Positions 1-7,082 of a stretch of DNA of 64,000 nt are shown piece by piece. The stretch lies in contig PBAY01000039.1 in the NCBI GenBank assembly GCA_002717655.1, positions 62,001-126,000 of the forward strand. Direction: 5' to 3'. Position 1 is the first letter of the stretch, and each line of letters starts with the position of its first letter. Origin of the DNA: Phycisphaerae bacterium (GTDB taxonomy: Bacteria; Planctomycetota; Phycisphaerae; Phycisphaerales; SM1A02). The notes under the pieces are model-generated. The model ran no database searches. It saw only the letters and a program-made list of their open reading frames with translations, and was not told the DNA's origin. The position numbers and the translations under genes are program-made.

Positions 1-1
1 A

Positions 2-1564
2 TTGACACGATGGATCGAACGTCCGATTGAAGGCCTGCCGCGTTATCGGGAATACATCCAGTTCAAGGAGGATGTCTGGCTTCCGGAGGGGAATGATGCG
101 GTTGATACGGGATCCCTGCTCCTGGAGATCCCATCAGTTGATGAGAAGGATCCGATCCGCAGTATGGATCTGCAAGTCACTTCCTATCTTCCGTATGCCG
201 GACTGGAGTCCCGTGACACCCCTGGCGGCACGGTTCTGAATCCCGTGGCGAATCTTTCTCTTGATACTTCCAATGGTCGAAGTGTGAAACATCGGATGTT
301 CGCCTTTGATGAGAATCCCACGAGTCCGGATCCGACACTCATGCGTTTCATCTGGGTCGGTGAAGAAGACGAGATGGATGCCTTGTTGAATCCGGAAGGA
401 CCTCGGCTTCAGTTTGGCGTTCCTGCTGCTGATGTGATGGTGGAAGTCCCGATCACGGGTTATGTGGAACTTGATCCCGACACGCCATGGACGGCGATTG
501 AAGGAACCGATTATTCGTTCAGGGTTCGACGCGTTGACAACGACATCCAGATCCGTGGCCGGTCGCTGGACATGGCGCGTGTCGAACTTCGCAACAGTAA
601 TCGTTCCTGGCTTCGCTGGGCCTTCGACAACCCGTCTATGAATGGAGACTTCGAGCTTGATGGCCCGACCGATCATCAGGTCGCCGCGGATCGAGTCGTC
701 GATGAGTCCATCAACACGACGTATCTGGCGCCGGTGGGACCTCCAGCTCCCGTGACATTGGTAGCCGGGCCTGGTGAATCACAGCTTCGCCTGGTTTCAA
801 CCCTGTCTCCCGGTCCTCCTCAGGTCAGTGACGTGACTGTGGGTGAGCCTTTGGAACTGGGACCGGATGTTGCCATGACGGTGGGGACGTATGACTCACG
901 GATGCAGATGGAGCAACGACCGCGAGTAGTCGCCACGCGTGCACGACAGCCCCGGGCTGGTGGCCAGCTTTCGATGATCAAGGTTCGCATGCCTGGTGAG
1001 GCAGGACAGTCCAGTCGATCAGCCTGGCTTTCCTATCATCATTATCCATTCGAGAATGATCTCGATCTGCTTCATCGATTCCGTTATCAACCGACGCTCA
1101 TGACCCTCCCTGACGGGCGCATGATCGAATTGCTCTATTCCAGAAGGTCGGCACCGCTTCCATCCAACGTCGAGCTGACAGGATTCGATGTTCAATCCCA
1201 TGTGGGTGGATTCACTGGCGAAGTGTCGAGTGTCCTGAACTGGATCAGCAACATCCGATTCGAGGATGAATCCGGAGAGCAGTTGGCTGCGGTCAGTGTC
1301 AATGACCCCAAGGAACGACATGGATACTGGTATTTCCAGGCGCAGTGGGATCCACCTGAACAAGCCACTGGCGCAGGGCAGATGGGTTCACCTGGGTTGA
1401 ACTATACGATTCTCGGTGTGGGTAATCGCAATGGAGTCTGGACCATGCTCTTCGGGAGCGTGCTGTCGGTCATTGGCATGCTCTATGCCTTCTATGTGAA
1501 ACCCATGATTCGAAGACGTCAGACCATGGCGGTGTATGAATCGATGGGAGGAGCATCCTCATGA
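2..1564 (+). CDS. resB: ResB-like cytochrome c biogenesis protein (5' partial)
   Basis: The gene is open at the left edge, so its true start is outside the window. About 520 residues are present. They form a long soluble beta-rich region followed by one hydrophobic segment near the C-terminus (about residues 478-500) and a basic tail (KPMIRRRQ). In the ResB family three N-terminal membrane helices precede a large extracytoplasmic domain and a last helix; only the domain and last helix are seen here, which fits an N-terminal truncation by the window edge. ResB and CcsA form the System II haem delivery and attachment complex for c-type cytochromes. The stop overlaps the start of the CcsA gene by 4 bases (ATGA), so the two are likely co-translated. 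The family call rests on architecture and on this neighbour more than on a catalytic motif. Confidence 0.8.
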   Translation: MTRWIERPIEGLPRYREYIQFKEDVWLPEGNDAVDTGSLLLEIPSVDEKDPIRSMDLQVTSYLPYAGLESRDTPGGTVLNPVANLSLDTSNGRSVKHRMFAFDENPTSPDPTLMRFIWVGEEDEMDALLNPEGPRLQFGVPAADVMVEVPITGYVELDPDTPWTAIEGTDYSFRVRRVDNDIQIRGRSLDMARVELRNSNRSWLRWAFDNPSMNGDFELDGPTDHQVAADRVVDESINTTYLAPVGPPAPVTLVAGPGESQLRLVSTLSPGPPQVSDVTVGEPLELGPDVAMTVGTYDSRMQMEQRPRVVATRARQPRAGGQLSMIKVRMPGEAGQSSRSAWLSYHHYPFENDLDLLHRFRYQPTLMTLPDGRMIELLYSRRSAPLPSNVELTGFDVQSHVGGFTGEVSSVLNWISNIRFEDESGEQLAAVSVNDPKERHGYWYFQAQWDPPEQATGAGQMGSPGLNYTILGVGNRNGVWTMLFGSVLSVIGMLYAFYVKPMIRRRQTMAVYESMGGASS

Positions 1565-3252
1565 GATCGTGCATGATCATCATCCTGGTACTGCTTACTT
1601 CACTGTTTGCTCAGGCTCAGACGGAATCGGAAGGTCTCACCTTCGAGCAGTCCGTCGATCTTGCTCCATTGAATGAAGTAGCAGTCTGGCAGGATGGTCG
1701 CATCAAGTCATGGGAATCCTTCTCACGTTCGATGATGCAGTACGTTTCCGGATCCCGGAACATCGATGATCAGACGGCCGCCTTCACCTATCTAGATCTG
1801 GCGCTTCGACCTGAAGCCTATGAAGGCCGCGACATCGTCTTCGTCAAGAAGAAGCCCATGCGGGCTGCGATCATCACCGCGATCATCGAAGGAATGGACA
1901 CTCGTCCGGAAGCGGCGACGGATGAACGCCTTGAGGAGTTCATGAAGACCGGCTTGATCGCCAGAGAGTTCATTCTCACCCCTGCAGTCATTCAACTGCT
2001 TGATGGCATGCAGGGTGATGTGCTTCGATTCGCGAAACCCATCGAGGCGATTCAGACCTCGGTGAGCGTTGCTCGACCAGAGGTTCTGCGTCGATCCATG
2101 ACGATGGTTCCGCCTCAGGGCGAGGATGCGATGGAACGCCCATGGGAAAGTCTGGACAACTGGTCCGGCACCGCCATGAGCCATCCGGTTTCCGTTGCCT
2201 GGCTGAAACTTCAGCAGGGTTGGCGGGCTGAGGACGCCATGGCTGTGAATGCAGCGTTGATTGAACTGACCGCTGCGCTTCGTGCGACCAACCCGGAGTT
2301 CTATCCATCGGCGAGCCGGCTGCAGTGGGAGAGCTTCTATTTCCAGTGGGGTCATCTGACCTGGGTCTGGATCATCTATCTCTTCAGCATCGCCTTGCTG
2401 CTGATGTGGCTGGTGTATCACTGGCGAGGAGCCTTCTGGGCCGGCATGTTCATCTTCATGCTCGGCTTCGCCGGACAGACGGCAGCGGTCATGTTGAGGT
2501 GGTATGTAGCGGATCGCTGGCCCAACACGAACATGTTCGAGGCCATCACGACCTCAGCCTGGTTCGCAGCCTGTTTTGCGCTCATCATGGAGTTCTTCCT
2601 TCGAAGAACGAAGATGGCCGGTGTCTTTGCACTCACCAGTGCCGTCTGCTCGATGGTCGCGATGATGGCCACGCGGCTGTATCCACTTGAGCTGTCCGCA
2701 GGTATTTCCAACAAGATGCCGGTGTTGCATGACATCTGGCTGTACATCCATACCAATGTCATCATCTTCTCGTACGCGCTGATCTTCCTGGCGGCGATCT
2801 CGGCCGCCATGTACATGGTGTGGCGTGCATTCGTGTCACGCGGTGAACGTGATGGAATCGACGCCTGGGCTCGTGCCGGTGGCGCCGGCTTCCTTCTTGT
2901 TCCACGAGCCGGTGGCAAGACGGGCATCGCCGCTACGAAGACGACGTTCGGTCATGTACTGGACGGCACCACCATGATTCTGGTGGAGCTTTCCTTCATC
3001 CTGCTCTGGGCGGGTCTGGTGATGGGCGCCATCTGGGCGGATCATTCCTGGGGTCGACCATGGGGCTGGGATCCCAAGGAAGTCTTCGCGTTGAACACGT
3101 TCATCATCTACGCGATGCTGATCCATGTCCGGTTGAAGTCCAAGGACAAGGGCATGTGGACGGCGGTCCTGTCGATCATCGGTTGTGCGGTGATGTTGTT
3201 CAACTGGATCATCATCAACTTCACGATCTCCGGGCTGCATTCCTACGCTTGA
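1561..3252 (+). CDS. ccsA: CcsA/ResC cytochrome c biogenesis protein with long exported N-terminal region
   Basis: This protein of 563 aa is the haem-handling partner of ResB in System II cytochrome c maturation. Residues 1-20 look like a signal peptide. A soluble stretch follows to about residue 260, then a bundle of membrane helices starting near WVWIIYLFSIALL. The tryptophan-rich haem-binding motif of the CcmC/CcmF/CcsA superfamily is visible near residue 500 as WGRPWGWDPKEVF, and conserved-looking histidines sit in the loops (for example HDIWLYIHTN). The start overlaps the resB stop. The N-terminal soluble region of about 240 residues is longer than in the compact CcsA proteins (roughly 300-400 aa) and has no obvious motif. 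Confidence 0.9.
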   Translation: MRSCMIIILVLLTSLFAQAQTESEGLTFEQSVDLAPLNEVAVWQDGRIKSWESFSRSMMQYVSGSRNIDDQTAAFTYLDLALRPEAYEGRDIVFVKKKPMRAAIITAIIEGMDTRPEAATDERLEEFMKTGLIAREFILTPAVIQLLDGMQGDVLRFAKPIEAIQTSVSVARPEVLRRSMTMVPPQGEDAMERPWESLDNWSGTAMSHPVSVAWLKLQQGWRAEDAMAVNAALIELTAALRATNPEFYPSASRLQWESFYFQWGHLTWVWIIYLFSIALLLMWLVYHWRGAFWAGMFIFMLGFAGQTAAVMLRWYVADRWPNTNMFEAITTSAWFAACFALIMEFFLRRTKMAGVFALTSAVCSMVAMMATRLYPLELSAGISNKMPVLHDIWLYIHTNVIIFSYALIFLAAISAAMYMVWRAFVSRGERDGIDAWARAGGAGFLLVPRAGGKTGIAATKTTFGHVLDGTTMILVELSFILLWAGLVMGAIWADHSWGRPWGWDPKEVFALNTFIIYAMLIHVRLKSKDKGMWTAVLSIIGCAVMLFNWIIINFTISGLHSYA

Positions 3253-3263
3253 TGCTTTGGTTT

Positions 3264-3288
3264 CACGAGGTGATCCGTTAACCTCGTG
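3264..3288 (+). repeat. Perfect 8-bp inverted repeat just before a start codon
   Basis: CACGAGGT and ACCTCGTG flank a 9-base loop. The right arm ends two bases before the ATG of the phosphoribosyltransferase gene. As RNA this hairpin would hold the only purine-rich stretch (GAGGT) that could serve as a ribosome binding site. It could act as a translational control element or as a weak terminator after ccsA; no T-run follows. Confidence 0.5.
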
Positions 3289-3290
3289 TC

Positions 3291-3920
3291 ATGAATCAAC
3301 AACGTAAGGCAGAGACTCGTGCCATCATCGAAGCATGTGGTGCACTCATCGAGGATGACCATCTGGTCTACGCCTCGGGTGACCATGGCAATGGATGGAT
3401 CGCCAAGGACATCATCAATCTCGATCCTCGTCTTCCACAACGACTAAGTGAACTGCTTGCTGAAGCAGCTGGGCATCTTTCCTTCGATGTGGTGTGCGGG
3501 CCCGCGGTCGGAGGACTCATCTGCGCCCAGTTCACCGCACTGGCTCGATCCTGCAACTGCGTCTATGCGGAACGAGTCATGGTCGAGGGTGAAGAGCAGT
3601 TCGAGCTTCGTCGAGGACAGGATGAGTTCGTCAAGGGGCGACGCGTGCTGGTCGTGGATGACGTGGTCAATACGGGTTATTCCATGAAGCTCGCCATGCA
3701 GAGCGTCCGGGCTTGCGGTGGCGAAGTGGTGGGGGCCGCGACCTGGATCAACCGGGGCAACATCGCCGCTGCCGAGCTTGGAGTGGATGAATTCATCTTT
3801 CTTGATGAGGTGTCCCTGCCATCCTGGCCGGCCGAGACCTGCGAACTCTGTGCCCGCGGTGTTCCGATCAATACTCGATACGCCCATGGTGCCGAGTTTC
3901 TCAGCGCGACCAGTTCCTGA
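3291..3920 (+). CDS. PyrE-like type I phosphoribosyltransferase
   Basis: A protein of 209 aa with the PRPP-binding loop VLVVDDVVNTGYSMK at about residues 120-134, preceded by the CGPAVGGLICAQ segment that usually forms the PPi loop. The C-terminal motif CELCARGVPINT resembles the cysteine pair and short proline segment near the end of some orotate phosphoribosyltransferases. The family transfers a base to PRPP or releases it; orotate is the most likely substrate class, but a purine is possible. A second, more typical PyrE is encoded further right in the window, so this copy may have another substrate. It follows ccsA by 38 bases that hold a hairpin and no clear ribosome binding site. Confidence 0.8.
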   Translation: MNQQRKAETRAIIEACGALIEDDHLVYASGDHGNGWIAKDIINLDPRLPQRLSELLAEAAGHLSFDVVCGPAVGGLICAQFTALARSCNCVYAERVMVEGEEQFELRRGQDEFVKGRRVLVVDDVVNTGYSMKLAMQSVRACGGEVVGAATWINRGNIAAAELGVDEFIFLDEVSLPSWPAETCELCARGVPINTRYAHGAEFLSATSS

Positions 3921-3925
3921 ACCGT

Positions 3926-3964
3926 AAAAAAGCCCGACGGAGTCTCTTAGGACTCCGCCGGGCT
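3926..3964 (-). terminator. Rho-independent terminator reading leftwards
   Basis: A 14-bp stem (AGCCCGGCGGAGTC and GACTCCGTCGGGCT on the minus strand), a 6-base loop and then TTTTTT. The one imperfect pair is G-U when read on the minus strand but A-C on the plus strand, and the T-run exists only on the minus strand. The element is therefore built to stop leftward transcription, although the nearest annotated gene on its left runs rightwards. Confidence 0.85.
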
Positions 3965-4180
3965 GCGAGGAGAGGGGAGATGGGTTGTCTGTTGCTTCAG
4001 CAGCCTCGCAATGCTGCTGAGATCAAACCCCTCTGCACCCGGGACCGCAGTCTGCTGCGATGAGACGTCCTCTGGGTGCCGCACTGGTTCAACGCCCTGA
4101 TGCCCACCTCCATTGCGTTGGGCCTTGGTTTTTTCACTATTTGTCCCCAAGAGGTCCAAATGGACTTGTTGAACGTGCAT
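3947..4180 (-). CDS. Possible small protein (77 aa) or small RNA, minus strand
   Basis: No family is recognised with confidence. The frame has an ATG with GAGG five bases upstream and codes for a hydrophilic, Gln/His-rich protein whose C-terminal part, GFDLSSIARLLKQ, is amphipathic. That stretch faintly recalls the start of the conserved region of FlgM anti-sigma factors, but the resemblance is too short to rely on. The stop codon falls in the loop of the leftward terminator, which is unusual and counts against the frame. A second frame (ATG at 4191, stop at 3997) ends 33 bases before the terminator and is an alternative. The same stretch could instead be a non-coding RNA. The terminator is good evidence for a transcript here; the coding call is weak. 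Confidence 0.3.
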   Translation of the reverse strand: MHVQQVHLDLLGTNSEKTKAQRNGGGHQGVEPVRHPEDVSSQQTAVPGAEGFDLSSIARLLKQQTTHLPSPRSPAES

Positions 4181-4219
4181 TTGACCCTCATGCACCACCA
4201 GTGGCCAGATCTAGTAAAT

Positions 4220-4234
4220 CGTTGTCAAACAACG
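4220..4234. repeat. Short dyad overlapping the putative addBA promoter
   Basis: CGTTGT and ACAACG with a 3-base centre. It overlaps the proposed -35 box of the rightward promoter and contains TTGACA on the opposite strand, so it could be an operator. Confidence 0.4.
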
Positions 4235-4249
4235 GCTTAAATTTATTAA
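4222..4249 (+). promoter_or_regulatory. Putative sigma-70-type promoter for the addBA operon
   Basis: TTGTCA, a 16-base spacer and TATTAA. Five of six and four of six bases match the general consensus, within the most AT-rich stretch of this gap. Transcription would begin at about 4256, within the large dyad that follows. Confidence 0.45.
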
Positions 4250-4284
4250 CCCCTGGCAGATTCCAAATTGGAATCCTCCAGGGG
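4250..4284. repeat. Large 35-bp inverted repeat at the putative addBA transcription start
   Basis: Outer arms CCCCTGG/CCAGGGG and inner arms GATTCCAA/TTGGAATC around a single central A, broken only by a 2-base mismatch on each side. The dyad lies about 60 bases before the addB start codon. It could be a repressor site or a 5' leader hairpin. No T-run follows on the plus strand, so it is not a rightward terminator. Confidence 0.75.
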
Positions 4285-4346
4285 CACTTGATTGCCCACA
4301 CCGGATTCCAGTCCAGACACACCCATGGTCGAGGTGGAGATAATCA

Positions 4347-7082
4347 ATGTCCATGCTTGATCGGGTCTTTCTGGGTTCTGGTGGTCCGCTTCTCCCTGCA
4401 CTTGCCGGCTGGGTCATTGATCAACATGTAGAAGGTTCGTCGGCTGATTGCAGTACCCATGTCGTGGTCTTGCCAACAGGGCGTGCTCGCCGGCGACTGG
4501 AACAGCTTCTGCTTGAAGCTGCATCTGAGCGACAGGTTCGATTGATTCCACCTGAATTGACGACACCATCAGGTCTCATGAGCCACTTTCTGGTGCCTGA
4601 TCTCGCCTCGGCTGATGCCTTGACCAGCCAGCTGGCCTGGCTGCAGGAGATCAAGAACGCCAGTCAGGATCATTTGAAATCCATCACAGGACATTCCAAT
4701 CCACTGACGGATCGGGAGTCTGCAGCACTGGCAGTTCGTCTCCAGAAACTGATGCATGAATTGGGTGCAGGTGGCTATACGCCGGCTGAAGCGATGAAGC
4801 AGAGTCTCAAGGCGGGCCTGCCGCTGGAAGAACAGCGATGGTTGGCGTTGGAATCCCTCTGGTCGGCTACGAATGAATCCCTCAGGAAGATCGAGCGAAT
4901 TGATCCCAATGCAGCACGCCGAGAGGCGTTGGATGCAAATCGTGTTTTCACCGGAGTTGCCACAAAGATCAGCATCGTCTCAGCTGATCCAAGTCTGCTT
5001 CTGGCGAGGCTCCTCTCCGCTCTTGATGATCAGGGAATCCAGATCAATACGATCATTCACGGTGAAAAAGAATCACTCGAGGGACTGTTTGACCAGTTCG
5101 GTGGTGTCGACATCGATGCCTGGGAAGAACGTGCTATTGACCTTGCAGATCATCCGGTAGTGACCTGTGATCGAGTTGATGATCAGATCGCAGTCGTCCT
5201 CGAACATCTGGCTGATCGAACTGAATCAGATGGTGAAGTTGAGGGTGGTACAACGACGGTCGTGGTTCCTGATGAAGAACTTCTTCCATTGATGGAGCGA
5301 CATCTCCACCGTCAAGGTGTTCCGGTATCACCAACCACAACCCGATCGCTGGCCGATGGGCGAATCGGGAGACTGCTCATCATCCTCACGAATCTTCTTG
5401 AGGATGGAAGAGCTCGGCATCATGGCGATCTGCTTCGCCATCCAGATGTCGAACAATGGATGATCCAGCAGGGCATCCAGCATCCTGTAGCTCGGTGGGA
5501 CCGACTTTGGAACAGACATCTTCCTCGCCGATTGGATGATCTATCCGAGGGTTCGCGTGCCCAACATCAATTCCAGGAACTCCTCAGTCCTCTTGCGGAG
5601 TTGATCTCTCCACTTCAGGAGGACGATCGCTCAGCCTGTGGGTGGGCCCGGTCCATCATGGAGATCGTGGGGACCCTGGTGGCATCATCAGATGTTCCAC
5701 TGGGTTCACAGGACAGCAGGGCACTGCGAATCATTCGTGATTGCCTGGAAGCACAGCTTGATCTGTACGGCGCCCCGACTCCTGATGTCACCGCTTCGGA
5801 TCTGATGCACCTGCTTGTCGAACAACTTCGATCAGGAAAGACTTCACGTCCTGACACCGATGCGATTGGTCTTATTGGCTGGCTTGAGGCACATCTTGAT
5901 GACACGCCGGATCTGGTGATCACAGGATTGAATGAAAATACGATTCCAGCCGGATCATCGACTGATCCATGGCTTCCCGAGGCCGTCAGAGAACTTCTGA
6001 GTCTGTCGTCCCAACGTCGACGAACATCACGTGATGCATGGCTGCTTTCCGCCATTCTGCAGAGTGGGAGAACCGTAAAACTGGTTACCGCTCGCCGCGC
6101 CTCCGCAGGTGATCCCTTGATACCAAGCCGTCTGCTCCTGCGTTCATCCGGCCGGGCCCTGGCTGAGCAGGTTCTCAAGCTGAGTGGTGAAGAGAAGGAT
6201 GCACGAGAACCGGAATTGAGCAAATGGCGTCCGCTGGCTGAATCGGATTCCGGATTCCATGAAGAACCAATGCCTGCCGGGGATCCGATCATTCGGCATA
6301 TTTCAGTTACGGCATTCAAGCGGTATCTGAGTGATCCCTACAACTTCATGCTTGAGCGTGATGAGCGAACCAGAATCTCAGCGGTTGAAACACTGGATTC
6401 ACTTGATCATGCAGGATTCGGATCACTCGTTCATGATGTTCTGGAGCAGTGGGGGCGTGAAGAACATGATCGGAATCAGCCAACGACCGATGTCGAGCTC
6501 ATCGAGAAACAACTGATCGAAGCGTTGCGGATCCACGCACTTAATCGCTTCGGCACAAAGCCGATTGCTCCAGTCCGACTTCAACTGGCCATTGCTGAGC
6601 AGCGTCTTCGATCCTTTGCGCCTCATCAGGCTGCACATGCTGCTGCGGGCTGGAGAATTCATCTTGTAGAAGCGAGCTTTGGACCCCGGGGATATCCCGA
6701 ACCACTGTTTCCCGGTCAAGTTGGACTTTTGCTTCGTGGAAAGATCGATCGTGTTGATCAACATGATGACCACGGATTCATGGCGGTCGACTACAAGACC
6801 GGCGCATCGGTCGACTCGCCCGAGAAGGCTCACCGATCCAAATCGAACTGGAAGGATCTTCAACTGCCTCTCTATCGATTTCTTCTTGAAAGCATCGACC
6901 TGCATGTGTCTCCTGCTGGACTTGGTTACATCCTGCTTCCTCCCGATGCGTTGCATACCGGCTTCCATCTTGCTTCATGGCAGGAGAAGGACATGGCTGA
7001 GGCCATGGAGCAGGCTCGAGAAATCGTCGAAGTCATCACCAGCGGCCGACTGATATCTCTTGTCGCAGGAGATCCGGCATGA
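4347..7082 (+). CDS. addB: AddB-like PD-(D/E)XK nuclease subunit
   Basis: A protein of 911 aa, the likely partner of the AddA-like helicase whose gene overlaps it by 4 bases. The start is supported by GGAG seven bases upstream. The N-terminal two thirds resemble the inactivated helicase body of AddB, with PTGRARRRL near residue 45 in the degenerate P-loop position. The C-terminal nuclease domain begins near residue 650 (ISVTAFKRYLSDPYNFML) and carries GSLVHDVLE (about 691), the acidic residue in GKIDRVD (about 800), FMAVDYKTG (about 814) and LQLPLYRF. These form the D-DxK core plus the QxxxY-like motif of RecB-family nucleases. No cysteine follows residue 640, so the iron-sulfur cluster of Bacillus AddB is absent. 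Inferred role: end resection in double-strand break repair. Confidence 0.85.
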   Translation: MSMLDRVFLGSGGPLLPALAGWVIDQHVEGSSADCSTHVVVLPTGRARRRLEQLLLEAASERQVRLIPPELTTPSGLMSHFLVPDLASADALTSQLAWLQEIKNASQDHLKSITGHSNPLTDRESAALAVRLQKLMHELGAGGYTPAEAMKQSLKAGLPLEEQRWLALESLWSATNESLRKIERIDPNAARREALDANRVFTGVATKISIVSADPSLLLARLLSALDDQGIQINTIIHGEKESLEGLFDQFGGVDIDAWEERAIDLADHPVVTCDRVDDQIAVVLEHLADRTESDGEVEGGTTTVVVPDEELLPLMERHLHRQGVPVSPTTTRSLADGRIGRLLIILTNLLEDGRARHHGDLLRHPDVEQWMIQQGIQHPVARWDRLWNRHLPRRLDDLSEGSRAQHQFQELLSPLAELISPLQEDDRSACGWARSIMEIVGTLVASSDVPLGSQDSRALRIIRDCLEAQLDLYGAPTPDVTASDLMHLLVEQLRSGKTSRPDTDAIGLIGWLEAHLDDTPDLVITGLNENTIPAGSSTDPWLPEAVRELLSLSSQRRRTSRDAWLLSAILQSGRTVKLVTARRASAGDPLIPSRLLLRSSGRALAEQVLKLSGEEKDAREPELSKWRPLAESDSGFHEEPMPAGDPIIRHISVTAFKRYLSDPYNFMLERDERTRISAVETLDSLDHAGFGSLVHDVLEQWGREEHDRNQPTTDVELIEKQLIEALRIHALNRFGTKPIAPVRLQLAIAEQRLRSFAPHQAAHAAAGWRIHLVEASFGPRGYPEPLFPGQVGLLLRGKIDRVDQHDDHGFMAVDYKTGASVDSPEKAHRSKSNWKDLQLPLYRFLLESIDLHVSPAGLGYILLPPDALHTGFHLASWQEKDMAEAMEQAREIVEVITSGRLISLVAGDPA

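Noticed and set aside
4102-4135. Rightward terminator ending in TTTTTT in the gap after the first phosphoribosyltransferase
   Set aside because: The best stem is only 5 bp with a 12-base loop, and the T-run is five bases away from it.
5615-6319. A 234-aa minus-strand frame inside addB
   Set aside because: Ser/Arg-rich translation typical of antisense shadow; addB motifs cover the same bases.
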